NCBI RefSeq assembly: GCF_014651815.1
Contig: NZ_BMXP01000001.1
Span: forward strand, 685,180 to 749,179
Source: Alteromonas halophila
GTDB lineage: Bacteria; Pseudomonadota; Gammaproteobacteria; Enterobacterales; Alteromonadaceae
DNA: 64,000 nt
Reading direction: 5' to 3'
Shown here: piece after piece, positions 25,594 to 35,084 of the stretch
Numbering within the stretch: position 1 is the stretch's first letter
How the letters are laid out: each line of letters starts with the position of its first letter
The notes under the pieces: model-generated
What the model was told of the DNA's origin: nothing
The model's input: the letters and a program-made list of their open reading frames with translations, nothing else
Database searches by the model: none
Translations under genes and position numbers: made by a program

Positions 25594-27024
25594 TTAATCC
25601 TGCTCCTCTTCGGGTACTTCAGGTGGTCGATAACGCCGGATTTCGACGATCATGCCGAACAACGGGTGGTCAAAATAGTGCACCTGAGTACTGATTACCC
25701 GGCGTAATTGATCAAAAGGGACCGAAACCAGGCGATATGCGGGCGCGTCAGAGGTAGTATTGTCCTGGTTTAGCGGAACGGGCTGGCGGTAAAACAGCTC
25801 GCTGTCAATGTGCAGATACGGTACACGGTTGATATAACGCAGAAAGACTTTAAGGCCGCCGTCGATTTGCCATATTGGTGATTTGGCGCTCGTTTGTGCT
25901 GACTGTGCTGACTGTGCGCCTTGCTGCTGTCGGGGATCAGCGGCCATCATTACCTGGAAATCGATGGCATCAGGTGACGCCAGCCGCTGCTCAAGCACGT
26001 CAAACAGATCTTCCTGCTCAGAAAGTGCCGCATCACTGTCCTCAGAAACTGCGTCTGGTAACTGTTTGAGCTGATTACCTTTACTGTCAAAGGTATCGGC
26101 GTAATTCTTACCGGCAATAAGCCGCACTGATTTTGCATTGTCCCGACCGAAAACCACTTCCTGACGCCAGGTCGTGTGCAGCAACCGGGTAAGCCCACGG
26201 GTCTGGCGGATTTGCTGTGACAGATCAGTCAGAGAGCGGGCATTGCTGGGCAAAAGGTGAGGGAAGAGCACCATGGGCCATTCAACCCCATTTGGTGTGA
26301 TAGGAACTTCATCCGGCATGGCCACGGCATAGGGATCAACCGCGTTTGTCCAGGCAGCGTTCTGATAGCCAAACCACTGTACAGGCGTGTGACAAAAGGA
26401 CACGGCCGGGACCTCAATGTTGGTCTCGTCAGGGCCGTGAAATTCCAGCCACAAGCCGGCAATATCTGCTGCCGTCAGCGCGGTTTGCTGGTCGGCCTCG
26501 TGTATATCTGTGTGCGTATCAGCCGGGGAGGTGTCGGCAGCGGAATCTGACTCTGTTCCCTGCGACGTGCCGGTTAGTTCGGCAAGACGCTGCTCACCCT
26601 GTGCTAACGCCTCGACATCTTCAGATGCACGCGCAGCGTGTGGGGTGGTGTATTCAGTATCTGAGCCCGGCTGGGTTCCGGCGGCCTGTGCTGACTGTGG
26701 CAGACTGGCCTGGTATTGCCGGTAGTCTTCCAGAATGGTTTCAAGATCAGGCTGCGGTTGCCACAGTGGCGATGGTGGTGCATCGCAACGCGGCAAAGAT
26801 TGTCTGATACGCCGAATATCAGGTGCCAGTGAGTCGGATATTAAATCCAGTTGCGCACGGTAGGGCGCCAGACTGTCAGCATACGTAAACTGTTCCTCAA
26901 GCTGTGTCAGGGCCTGATTTCGGTCAAACAGAATGACCTCAACATCAAACCACCACTTTTCCTGTGCGGCAACGTTTCCCGCTAGCAACAGCAATAATAA
27001 AGTGCCCACTCGCAGTTGTGGCAT
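25594..27024 (-). CDS. csiV: CsiV-like peptidoglycan-associated envelope protein
   Basis: 476 residues. A signal peptide (MPQLRVGTLLLLLLAGNVAA) precedes the pattern KWWFDVEVILFDRNQ, characteristic of CsiV, described in Vibrio as a periplasmic peptidoglycan-binding protein with LpoA-like influence on wall synthesis. The central ~110-190 region is low complexity (Asp/Glu/Thr/Ala-rich). The end has LKVFLRYINRVPYLHIDSELFYRQP (read as FLRYINRVPYLHI) and LFGMIVEIRRYRPP. It abuts mfd upstream and the adenosyltransferase downstream, and csiV next to mfd is conserved in this group. Confidence 0.75.
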   Translation of the reverse strand: MPQLRVGTLLLLLLAGNVAAQEKWWFDVEVILFDRNQALTQLEEQFTYADSLAPYRAQLDLISDSLAPDIRRIRQSLPRCDAPPSPLWQPQPDLETILEDYRQYQASLPQSAQAAGTQPGSDTEYTTPHAARASEDVEALAQGEQRLAELTGTSQGTESDSAADTSPADTHTDIHEADQQTALTAADIAGLWLEFHGPDETNIEVPAVSFCHTPVQWFGYQNAAWTNAVDPYAVAMPDEVPITPNGVEWPMVLFPHLLPSNARSLTDLSQQIRQTRGLTRLLHTTWRQEVVFGRDNAKSVRLIAGKNYADTFDSKGNQLKQLPDAVSEDSDAALSEQEDLFDVLEQRLASPDAIDFQVMMAADPRQQQGAQSAQSAQTSAKSPIWQIDGGLKVFLRYINRVPYLHIDSELFYRQPVPLNQDNTTSDAPAYRLVSVPFDQLRRVISTQVHYFDHPLFGMIVEIRRYRPPEVPEEEQD

Positions 27025-30000
27025 CTATCGCGTCTCCCTGGCAAATTCAGTTAGCATTTCATCAAGTAAAGCCAGTCGCGCGTCGCTGCTGTCGGTCTGT
27101 TTGACCACCCGCAGTTTCTGACTGCCCTCAAACTTATAGGTATCAGGTCGGGTTTGTACCAGCTTGATGATGTATCCCGGATCAACACGGGTATCTTCTT
27201 TAAATTCTATGGTGCCGCCCTGTGGTGACATATCGACTTTCAGGATCCCCAACTCTCTCGCTCTGAGCTTTTGCTGCGCAATGCTGATAAGGTTTTTGGC
27301 AGCATCGGGTAATAACCCAAACCGGTCAATACATTCGACCTGAAACTCATCGATTTCCTCTGCACTGTCACAGCTTGCCAGACGTTTGTAAAGCGACAAG
27401 CGGGTATTAACATCGCCGATGTAGTCTTCTGGTAACAGCGCTGGTATACGGATTTCAATGTCGGTCTGCGCCGATACCGCATCTGTCAGCGACGGCTCTT
27501 TGCCTTCTTTAAGTGCATTGACTGCCTGATCCAGCATGTCCATATACAGGCTGAAGCCAATGCTGGCGATCTGGCCCGACTGGTCATCACCAAGCAATTC
27601 ACCGGCGCCACGAATTTCAAGGTCGTGTGTGGCAAGGGCAAAGCCCGCGCCCAAATCTTCAAGCTGAGAAATAGCGTCCAGGCGTTTGCTGGCATCCCGC
27701 GTCATTCGTTTCGGGTGAGGCGTCAGCAGATAGGCATAGGCCTGATGGTGCGAGCGGCCAACCCGGCCTCGTAACTGGTGAAGCTGAGCCAGACCCAGAT
27801 GATCGGCGCGATCCATAATAATGGTATTGGCCGTGGGAACGTCGATGCCGGTTTCGATAATGGTGGTACACACCAGCACATTGTAACGCTGGTGGTAAAA
27901 GTCGCTCATCACCGATTCGAGTTCGCGCTCACGCATCTGGCCATGCCCCACTGCTACCCGTGCTTCCGGTACAATTTCCGTAATTTCCTCGGCGGTACGG
28001 GCAATGGTGTCAACTTCGTTGTGCAGGAAGTAGACCTGACCGCCGCGCAGGATTTCACGCATAATGGCTTCCCGGATGACCGCCTTATTGCGCTGCTGGA
28101 CAAAGGTTTTTATCGACAAACGACGCGCCGGGGCCGTAGCAATAATCGACAGGTCGCGCATACCGGAAAGCGCCATATTCAGGGTGCGCGGGATGGGCGT
28201 GGCGGTCAGTGTGAGGATATCCACATCTGCACGCAGCGATTTCAGTTTTTCTTTCTGGCGAACGCCGAAGCGGTGTTCTTCATCGATGATCACCAACCCC
28301 AGATCGGCAAACTTTATATCGCCAGAGAGCAGTTTATGGGTGCCCACCACAATGTCGACTTTGCCATCGCTGATCCCTTCCATAACCGACTTTTGTGCTT
28401 TACCACTGACAAAACGGCTCATGACCTCAATGCGAAACGGCCAGTTAGCAAAGCGGTCTTTGAAGTTCTCAAAGTGTTGCTGGGCGAGCAGCGTGGTAGG
28501 TACCAGTATTGCCACCTGTTTACCCTGACTGGCTGCCAGGTATGCTGCGCGCATTGCGACTTCGGTTTTACCGAAACCTACATCGCCACAGACCAGACGG
28601 TCCATGGCCTGGGGCGAACCCATATCCTGGATCACCGCATTAATAGCCTGCATCTGATCCGGGGTTTCCTCAAACGGGAAGCTGTCGGCAAAGCGCTGGT
28701 ACTCTTCCCATTCAATAGGGTAGGAATAGCCCGGTTTAGCGGCCCGGCGGGCATAAACATCCAGTAGTTCGGCAGCGACATCACGCACTTTTTCTGCGGC
28801 TTTCTGCTTGGCTTTTGACCAGGCATCAGAGCCCAGCGAATGCAGCGGCGCACTTTCAATATCGCCGCCGGTATAGCGGGAAATCAGGTGCAGTGAGGCT
28901 ACAGGTACATACAGCTTGGATTGCCTGGCGTATTCAATACACAGGTATTCGGTGGTAACGCCACCGGCATCAAGGGTTTGCAAGCCGATATAGCGGCCGA
29001 CACCGTGATCCAGATGCACCACCGGCTGGCCGACTGACAGTTCGGCAAGGTTACGGATAATGGCACTTTCATCGGTGCTGGTACGTTTATCCCGTAAACG
29101 CCGCTGACTGACTTTAAGCCCCAGCAGCTCGGTTTCAGTAATGAACAGCAGTTCACCTTCGCCGCTTTGCCAGCGAAAACTGTGCTCCACAAGCCCGACA
29201 CTGATCCCCAGTGTTTCGTGACTTTGTAAAAAGCTGGCGAAACTCGTGGCCGGTGATGGCTTTATCCCGGCTTTAGCCAGAATAGCCAGCAGACTTTCCC
29301 GTCGGCCCTGGGTTTCTGCACAAAACAACACCTTGGCCCCGCGCGACTGGGCGTCACTGATCAGCGTTTGCAGGTGCGCAGCGGGCTGCTTCTTTTGCGG
29401 ATTAATGGTGATGTCAGTGATAGCTTCACACTGCAGATTTGTCAGGCCCTGGCGTTCTTCCTGTGCATCGCTGTGCAGTGACACTCTCGGCCACTGCTTG
29501 ATGTGCGCGAACAACTCTTCAATAGGTAAAAACAGTTCCCGCGGGCTTAGCAGCGGTCTGGCCAGGTTGTAGCGGTGCTGCTCATAGCGCTCTTCCACAT
29601 CGGCCCAGAAAAACTCGCTGGCGTCCTTCACATCACCGTGCAGCAGAAGGGTGGTATCGGCATGCAGATAGTCAAATAACGTGGCAGTGTGCTCGAAAAA
29701 AAGTGGCAGGTAGTACTCAACACCGCTTGGCATAGTGCCTTTAGTGACCTGAGAAAACACTGATTCCTGGGCGTTACTGGCGTCAAAGCGGTCCAGAAAC
29801 TGTTGCCTGAACAGCGACAGCGCGTCTTTGTCAGTAGGAAACTCCCGCGCTGGCAGCAAGCGGATTGCGTCCACCTGATCGGTGGAGCGCTGTGATTCGA
29901 TATCGAAATAGCGGATCGTATCGACTTCATCGTCGAACAAATCGATTCTGAACGGCCGTTCGCTGCCCATTGGGAACAAATCGATAATGCTGCCGCGTAC

Positions 30001-30516
30001 CGAGAACTCACTGTGGCCGGTAACCTGACTGACATGCAGATAACCTGCCTGTTCCAGATTGCGGCGAAACTGTTCTCTGTCCAGCGTATCGCCCCGATTC
30101 AGCATCAGCAGATGACCCGCAAGATAATGGGTGGGCGCAAGGCGTTGCATCAGGGTGTTGACCGGCACAATAAAAATACCGTCGCGTTGCTGACCAAACT
30201 GAAACAGGGTTTGTAGCCGCTGCGAAATAATATCCTGATGCGGCGAAAACGTATCGTAGGGCAGTGTTTCCCAGTCTGGAAAGAGCGTGATGTTAAGGTC
30301 GTCTGATGTGGCGAAAAAGGCCAGCTCTTTTTCCAGTTTGAGTGCCGACGGTGTGTCAGCCGTTACCAGTACCAATGGTCCTACGGACTGAGCAGCCGCC
30401 TGACTTATCGCCAGTGCCTGACTGCTACCCTGTAATTGCGCCCAGTGCTGATGGTCCTGATGCGTTGCCTGCTTTTTTGCCCCGGGCAGCGGCAGAGAAA
30501 GAATAGTCGCCGTCAT
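27025..30516 (-). CDS. mfd: transcription-repair coupling factor
   Basis: 1163 residues, full length. N-terminal UvrB-like domains (residues 1-~340) bind UvrA; an RNA polymerase-interacting domain follows (VVHLDHGVGRYIGL, ~495). The RecG-like SF2 translocase shows Walker A GDVGFGKTEVAMRA, DEEH box, TATPIPRTLNMALSG and QLRGRVGRSHHQAYAYLL; the C-terminal domain starts near 1000. The protein removes stalled RNA polymerase and recruits UvrA to the lesion. A probable start of the minus-strand operon with csiV and the adenosyltransferase. Confidence 0.97.
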   Translation of the reverse strand: MTATILSLPLPGAKKQATHQDHQHWAQLQGSSQALAISQAAAQSVGPLVLVTADTPSALKLEKELAFFATSDDLNITLFPDWETLPYDTFSPHQDIISQRLQTLFQFGQQRDGIFIVPVNTLMQRLAPTHYLAGHLLMLNRGDTLDREQFRRNLEQAGYLHVSQVTGHSEFSVRGSIIDLFPMGSERPFRIDLFDDEVDTIRYFDIESQRSTDQVDAIRLLPAREFPTDKDALSLFRQQFLDRFDASNAQESVFSQVTKGTMPSGVEYYLPLFFEHTATLFDYLHADTTLLLHGDVKDASEFFWADVEERYEQHRYNLARPLLSPRELFLPIEELFAHIKQWPRVSLHSDAQEERQGLTNLQCEAITDITINPQKKQPAAHLQTLISDAQSRGAKVLFCAETQGRRESLLAILAKAGIKPSPATSFASFLQSHETLGISVGLVEHSFRWQSGEGELLFITETELLGLKVSQRRLRDKRTSTDESAIIRNLAELSVGQPVVHLDHGVGRYIGLQTLDAGGVTTEYLCIEYARQSKLYVPVASLHLISRYTGGDIESAPLHSLGSDAWSKAKQKAAEKVRDVAAELLDVYARRAAKPGYSYPIEWEEYQRFADSFPFEETPDQMQAINAVIQDMGSPQAMDRLVCGDVGFGKTEVAMRAAYLAASQGKQVAILVPTTLLAQQHFENFKDRFANWPFRIEVMSRFVSGKAQKSVMEGISDGKVDIVVGTHKLLSGDIKFADLGLVIIDEEHRFGVRQKEKLKSLRADVDILTLTATPIPRTLNMALSGMRDLSIIATAPARRLSIKTFVQQRNKAVIREAIMREILRGGQVYFLHNEVDTIARTAEEITEIVPEARVAVGHGQMRERELESVMSDFYHQRYNVLVCTTIIETGIDVPTANTIIMDRADHLGLAQLHQLRGRVGRSHHQAYAYLLTPHPKRMTRDASKRLDAISQLEDLGAGFALATHDLEIRGAGELLGDDQSGQIASIGFSLYMDMLDQAVNALKEGKEPSLTDAVSAQTDIEIRIPALLPEDYIGDVNTRLSLYKRLASCDSAEEIDEFQVECIDRFGLLPDAAKNLISIAQQKLRARELGILKVDMSPQGGTIEFKEDTRVDPGYIIKLVQTRPDTYKFEGSQKLRVVKQTDSSDARLALLDEMLTEFARETR

Positions 30517-30557
30517 GTTACCTGTCGTCGTGTTGGTCTTCAGAGCAAGCGCTGTGG

Positions 30558-31163
30558 CTAGGAGGACGGATCCTCTCTACGGGTTTGAGCCCGTTTGCGT
30601 AACTCCAGAGTTTGTAAATGCAGACTGGCGCGTACCAGTAACTCCTGATCCTGCTCTCTGATGCGATTGAAAATAAAGGCAATATGGTAGTCATTCCCGG
30701 CTTTCTCGCAAGCAATAACTTCTCCATAGCAGAAAATAGCGGCCGCCTCCTGGTCAAGAAACAACTTTATTTGTGCTGTTCTGCCCACTTCCAGGGCCGT
30801 CTGGCTGACAATGACCATGCCACCACCGCCAAATTTGTCAGTGGTGTAACGACAGTCTTCGTCATCCTGCTGATGCAAAATAAATGACATCATCAGGTCT
30901 ATTTTACGGGCCTGGTGGTTGAGATAATCCGCTAAAGATTCGGCGTGGTCGCTTAAATGCCGCAGCGGTCTGAGGGCCTGAGCCTCAATACTGGCCATCT
31001 CACCGGCAATTCTGAAAGCATATGGCATGTGGGTGTCCAGGTCTTCGACAGCCGGCAAAGGCTCGGCGTCGCTTTGCAGTGACACATTCACATTCAGAGG
31101 GTGTCGCATCATGAAAAACTCGTCAAACTGAGCTTTTTTTTGCTCCAGTGTCATATTTTCCAT
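30558..31163 (-). CDS. PilZ domain protein
   Basis: 201 residues. The N-terminal ~110 residues are helical (MMRHPLNVNV ... ALRPLRHLSDHAESLADYLNHQ), followed by a PilZ-like barrel, with YTTDKFGGGGMVIVSQTAL in place of the D/N-x-S-x-x-G loop and FCYGEVIACEK strands. The classical RxxxR c-di-GMP motif is not obvious, so this may be a degenerate or regulatory PilZ protein (the YcgR/PilZ-N subset is seen next to lolC in related genera). It is divergent from lolC with 142 bp between. Confidence 0.65.
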   Translation of the reverse strand: MENMTLEQKKAQFDEFFMMRHPLNVNVSLQSDAEPLPAVEDLDTHMPYAFRIAGEMASIEAQALRPLRHLSDHAESLADYLNHQARKIDLMMSFILHQQDDEDCRYTTDKFGGGGMVIVSQTALEVGRTAQIKLFLDQEAAAIFCYGEVIACEKAGNDYHIAFIFNRIREQDQELLVRASLHLQTLELRKRAQTRREDPSS

Positions 31164-31305
31164 GTTTTTCTCCTGCCACCTATTTCTTGTACGGCCAGTA
31201 GCTTACACGTAGACTACGCGTTTTACTATGCTGCATCAGTTGCGGTTGGTCGCCACGTATTGCCTGGCTGATACCGCCTGCCTTACTTGTTTAATTGGTT
31301 ATTAC

Positions 31306-32505
31306 ATGTTTCAACCCACCTCTGCTTTTATTGCGCTTCGTTACGCCACGGCGGGAAAACATAATAGTTTTGTCGCCTTCATCAACCGGTTTTCGGTTGC
31401 GGGGATTGCGCTGGGACTGGCCGCACTCATCGTAATTGTGTCAGTGATGAACGGGTTTGAGTCGCAACTAAAGCAGCGGGTTCTGGGTGTGGTGCCACAC
31501 ATTGTTGCCAGCACGCCACCTGATCAGATACGGCAACAAGCCATTCCCGGATTACGCGCCGCGATGGCCTACCGCGAGGCAGAAGGCGTGGTGCAGTCCC
31601 GGCGGGGCTTGCGGGGAATTCAGCTACAAGGCATAGAGACGGCGCAAATGCGTGAGCATGCTATGGTTACGCAGACAGTAGAAGCCGGGCAGTTTTCGCA
31701 CATCGAGCCCGGCAGCTTTGTAGTAGCCATTGGCCGGGCACTGGCGGTGCAACTGGAGATACGGGTGGGTGACCGGCTCCGGGTACTTATCGCCGATGCC
31801 AGTGTTTATACGCCCTTTGGTCGGATGCCAAGTCAGCGCCTGGTTACAGTGGGCGCCATCTTTGATATGCGCTCGCAAATGGACGATAAAGTGATTTATC
31901 TGCATGAGGATGATTTGCGCCGTTTGTTGCGAAAGCCGGAATCCGAACAGCCTGCGACGCGATTGTTTTTAAACGATGCGTTTAACTACCAGCAGGCCAT
32001 GGCCGTGCTGGAAGATAACAAGATTGAGGCGATAAGCTGGCGCAGCCGCCAGGGTCCATTGTTCGATGCCGTTAAAATGGAAAAGAACATGATGTTTTTA
32101 ATGCTGGTGCTGATAATTGCTGTTGCCGCCTTCAACATTGTATCTGCACTGGTGATGGTGGTATCGGAAAAACAGGGCGACATTGCTATTTTGCAGACAC
32201 AGGGAATGCATCTGTCCGGGATACGCTGGGTGTTTATTTGCAACGGGGTATTTAATGGTGTGAAAGGCGCGTTGATTGGACTGGTGCTGGGTCTGGTTCT
32301 GACCACCCAGTTAAACCCCTTACTGAGCGTGTTAAACGTACCGCTGGCGTTGTCAGCAGATGGCCGGGGGGTGCCGGTAGTGCTGCAGATTGACCAGGTG
32401 GTGCTGGTGACAACATTGTCGCTGGTGCTGTGTCTGCTTGCCAGCCTGTATCCGGCGATGCGGGCGACCCGAATCGCGCCGGCTGTCGCCTTGCAAAACG
32501 ATTAA
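31306..32505 (+). CDS. lolC: lipoprotein-releasing system permease LolC
   Basis: 399 residues. One N-terminal span (FSVAGIALGLAALIVIVSVMN), a large periplasmic domain, and three C-terminal spans give the LolC/LolE topology. MFQPTSAFIALRYATAG, VMNGFESQLKQRVLGVVP, FTPFGRMPSQRL-like VYTPFGRMPSQRL and VKMEKNMMFLMLVLIIAVAAFNIV (read as VKMEKNMMFLML) match LolC specifically. It extracts outer-membrane lipoproteins from the inner membrane with LolD (ATPase), LolE and LolA. I chose the ATG at 31306 (start of MFQPTS) over an upstream ATG at 31228 because it matches the family start. Neither lolD nor lolE follows. Confidence 0.88.
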   Translation: MFQPTSAFIALRYATAGKHNSFVAFINRFSVAGIALGLAALIVIVSVMNGFESQLKQRVLGVVPHIVASTPPDQIRQQAIPGLRAAMAYREAEGVVQSRRGLRGIQLQGIETAQMREHAMVTQTVEAGQFSHIEPGSFVVAIGRALAVQLEIRVGDRLRVLIADASVYTPFGRMPSQRLVTVGAIFDMRSQMDDKVIYLHEDDLRRLLRKPESEQPATRLFLNDAFNYQQAMAVLEDNKIEAISWRSRQGPLFDAVKMEKNMMFLMLVLIIAVAAFNIVSALVMVVSEKQGDIAILQTQGMHLSGIRWVFICNGVFNGVKGALIGLVLGLVLTTQLNPLLSVLNVPLALSADGRGVPVVLQIDQVVLVTTLSLVLCLLASLYPAMRATRIAPAVALQND

Positions 32506-32621
32506 ATGGCAGGGCAGGGTGCTGACAGCGCAGTCCTGAATTGAGGACGAGATTTAGCCGTGCAAATACAGCGGAAATTCACTATACTCCCCGTCCTTAT
32601 TTTTCAGGCCAGTGGGACGAT

Positions 32622-33191
32622 ATGAAAAAGAACTTTATAACCTCGCCATCACTTCTTCAGGATGCCTTTCGTCTGGCGTCCAAGGTTTACGAAGACGGCT
32701 TTCGTCCGGATTTCATCGTCGGGATCTGGCGCGGCGGTGCACCTATCGGTATTGCTGTGCAGGAGTTTTTCGAGTTTAAGGATGTGTCGACGGATCATAT
32801 CGCGGTACGTACATCTTCGTACTACGGCATCAATCAGCAATCCAAAGAGATCCGTGTACACGGTCTGCATTATCTGGTTGAGAATGCTAACGCCGACGAC
32901 AAACTGCTGATTGTTGATGATGTGTTTGACAGTGGCAGAAGTGTAGAGGCACTGATTGCGCAGGTTGAAAAACTAATGCGCCTGAACCTTCCTACCGATA
33001 TTCGTATTGCCTGCCCCTGGTACAAGCCTGCGAACAATAAAACCGACATCGTGCCCGATTACTACATCAATGAGAGTGATGAGTGGCTGGTTTTCCCCCA
33101 TGAAATTACCGGCTTAAGCGAAGAAGAAATTCGTGAAGGGAAACAGGAATTAAACGGTGTGATGGACCTGCTGTTCGACAGCGCTAAGTAA
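32622..33191 (+). CDS. phosphoribosyltransferase (hypoxanthine/xanthine type)
   Basis: 189 residues. The PRPP-binding motif LLIVDDVFDSGRS near residue 102 and the N-terminal ISPSLLQ...FRPDFIVGIWRGGAPIG block place it in the PRTase superfamily, resembling Gpt/xanthine-type or archaeal-like HGPRTs. It would convert a purine base and PRPP to a nucleotide. The base specificity is not clear, as the C-terminal region is not a standard Gpt hood. The start is the ATG at 32622 with GGGACGAT upstream rather than an ATG at 32541. Convergent with a racemase gene. Confidence 0.75.
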   Translation: MKKNFITSPSLLQDAFRLASKVYEDGFRPDFIVGIWRGGAPIGIAVQEFFEFKDVSTDHIAVRTSSYYGINQQSKEIRVHGLHYLVENANADDKLLIVDDVFDSGRSVEALIAQVEKLMRLNLPTDIRIACPWYKPANNKTDIVPDYYINESDEWLVFPHEITGLSEEEIREGKQELNGVMDLLFDSAK

Positions 33192-33229
33192 CATCTGCCC
33201 GGCAGTTTATACATGCCGGGTAAACTGCA

Positions 33230-33251
33230 GACGAGGCCATGACGCCTCGTC
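33230..33251. terminator. convergent hairpin
   Basis: GACGAGGC/GCCTCGTC stem with the loop CATGAC, no long T run. Just upstream GCAGTTTA/TAAACTGC (33213-33229 region) forms a second stem. Likely a shared end of the phosphoribosyltransferase and racemase transcripts. Confidence 0.45.
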
Positions 33252-33262
33252 CGTTGTAAGCG

Positions 33263-33985
33263 TCAGCCTTCGCCTAAAGCGAAACCAACCCCCGCTGCGG
33301 CATGCAGTGCCGTTGTATCATAGAGCGGGATATCGGTGTGGCTGGCATCCAGCAGCAATGCAATTTCTGTACAGCCAAGCACCATCGCTTGTGCACCTTC
33401 GGTCTGCAGGCGGGTAATTATTTCCAGATACCGCTGACGTGAGGCTTCACGCAGTATGCCCTGACACAGTTCCTCAAAAATGATGCGATGTACATCATCC
33501 TGCTCCTGAGGGTTGGGTACAATGACATCAATCCCCTGTTGCACAAGGCGCGTTTTATAAAACGTTTCCTGCATCGTAAATCGCGTACCTAACAAGCCGA
33601 TACATGTACGCGCATCTGCATGCAATGCCGCTGACAGGCTGTCAGCGATATGCAGCAGTGGAACAGAGACCGCAGCTGCCAGCTCATCTGCCACTTTGTG
33701 CATGGTATTAGTACACAGCAAAATAGCCTGCGCGCCAGCGTTTTCAAGCGTCTGGGCCTGCGTACTCAGTAATTTTGCAGCGCCTGCCCAGTCGTTATTG
33801 CGCTGCATATTTGCTACCTGTTCAAAGTTGACACTGCTTAGCAACAGCCTGGCAGACGTTAGCCCGCCGCAGCGCGCCTGAATGCCGCGATTGATAAGCG
33901 CATAGTAACTGGCGGTGGACTCCCAGCTCATGCCACCAACAAGGCCCAGTGTACGTAATTCGACTGATGCCGCGTTAACTGACAT
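33263..33985 (-). CDS. aspartate/glutamate racemase family protein
   Basis: 240 residues. The N-terminal LGLVGGMSWESTASYYALIN and the two catalytic Cys (ILLCTNTMHK near 82 and VLGCTEIALLL near 195) define the RacX/YgeA-type Asp/Glu racemase family, which interconverts L- and D-amino acids without PLP. I place the start at MSVNAASV (33985). A longer frame to 34075 would overlap the VOC gene fully. In this form the start overlaps the VOC stop by 11 nt, so translation is coupled. D-amino acids for peptidoglycan or signalling are possible products. Confidence 0.85.
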   Translation of the reverse strand: MSVNAASVELRTLGLVGGMSWESTASYYALINRGIQARCGGLTSARLLLSSVNFEQVANMQRNNDWAGAAKLLSTQAQTLENAGAQAILLCTNTMHKVADELAAAVSVPLLHIADSLSAALHADARTCIGLLGTRFTMQETFYKTRLVQQGIDVIVPNPQEQDDVHRIIFEELCQGILREASRQRYLEIITRLQTEGAQAMVLGCTEIALLLDASHTDIPLYDTTALHAAAGVGFALGEG

Positions 33986-34355
33986 GACCGGCTCCCGTGG
34001 CAGGCTCAGACCACACAGCAAATTCATTGCCGGAAGGGCAGGTGAAATGAAAGCGGCGGCCACCAGGAAAATCAAAGATAGGTTTGATTATCTGTCCGCC
34101 AGCCGCCCTCACCGCGTCGCGTGTCTCTTCAAGCTGATTGCTGTAAAGCACGACCAGTGCACTGCCTGCATCGGCACGCATGCAGGTATCGGCAAGGTAG
34201 AAGCCGCCGTCGATGCCGGCCTCTTCAAGTGCAGTATAGCTGTCACCATAATCGACAAACTGCCAGTTAAACACCGATGAAAAAAAGGTTTTGGTCTGTG
34301 CCAAATCCTGCGAGGGCATTTCGATATAATTAATCTTGTGTGACTCGGGCATCAC
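33975..34355 (-). CDS. VOC (glyoxalase/bleomycin-resistance) family protein
   Basis: 126 residues with a paired beta-alpha-beta-beta-beta fold: NYIEMPSQDLAQTKTFFSSVFNWQF at the start, then GFYLADT, VVLYSNQLEETRDAVRAAGGQI and FHFTCPSGNEFAVW at the end. The metal-binding His/Glu positions are not all obvious. Family members include glyoxalase I, extradiol dioxygenases and resistance proteins; the substrate is unknown. Upstream of, and coupled to, the racemase. Confidence 0.8.
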   Translation of the reverse strand: MMPESHKINYIEMPSQDLAQTKTFFSSVFNWQFVDYGDSYTALEEAGIDGGFYLADTCMRADAGSALVVLYSNQLEETRDAVRAAGGQIIKPIFDFPGGRRFHFTCPSGNEFAVWSEPATGAGHVS

Positions 34356-34433
34356 TGCGCTTCCTTAAAGCAGTCGGGAACAGTTACGGTAAGCGGGCAA
34401 GCGGCACTTTTTGCTGAGCCATGCCAACCGCAT

Positions 34434-35078
34434 TTACGATTTATCAATGTAGAACTTATCGTGGAAGGTGTATACCCATTGAGGCTTATATATCGTGAGG
34501 ACTGTCATGGTCATACCATTTAACAGTGCTTCGGGAAACAGTAGCAGCGGAATAAGCAGCATGTAATTATCACTGATGGTTCGCCAGGGGTAGATGCCGT
34601 CTGCAAAGTAGTAGCCTCCGAGCAGGGCGACTTTTAAGGCAATACTGATGGCGCCGGGGAAAAAGGCGCAGACAAAAATATAGACAAACAGGTTGCGCGG
34701 GATGCGGTGAAACGACACCATATAAATCAGATAGGTCACGCCGATAGGAACGCTGATACCCAGCAACGCATTGACCCCAAACATGCTCCAGCTTTCAAAC
34801 CCTGCAGCTGTGATCCCGACGAGTGAAAGTGATGCGGTTAAGAACGCATAACGCACCCCCAAAATCAGGGTAACGGCACTCAGCCACAAAAAGTGAATAT
34901 CCAGCCCGTCAAAAATCCCGGCCCGGAACAGCCACAGCACAAACAGTGTTACGCCGGTGCCAAACACCAGATGCTGACGCTGTTTGCTGGCGACAAAATC
35001 TCGCAGGCCGAGAGTGCGCAGGCTCCAGGTAAGGAGGCACAGATAAAGGAGTAGTCCGCTTAGCTGAAGCCCGCTCAT
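34434..35078 (-). CDS. CbiM-like energy-coupling factor transporter permease
   Basis: 214 residues with about six hydrophobic segments. LFRAGIFDGLDIHFLWLSAVTLILG and FPGAISIALKVALL resemble the CbiM-type S-component/permease of ECF and cobalt or other micronutrient uptake systems, as also seen in orphan form in Vibrio and Shewanella. No ATPase (EcfA), EcfT/CbiQ or substrate-binding gene is beside it, so it would need shared ATPases elsewhere or act alone. It lies 6 bp downstream of xthA on the same strand. Confidence 0.6.
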   Translation of the reverse strand: MSGLQLSGLLLYLCLLTWSLRTLGLRDFVASKQRQHLVFGTGVTLFVLWLFRAGIFDGLDIHFLWLSAVTLILGVRYAFLTASLSLVGITAAGFESWSMFGVNALLGISVPIGVTYLIYMVSFHRIPRNLFVYIFVCAFFPGAISIALKVALLGGYYFADGIYPWRTISDNYMLLIPLLLFPEALLNGMTMTVLTIYKPQWVYTFHDKFYIDKS

Positions 35079-35084
35079 GGTGAT

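Noticed and set aside
27778..28767. Long + strand reading frame opposite mfd (329 codons).
   Set aside because: Shadow frame inside the conserved mfd gene; its product has no recognisable motifs or start signals.
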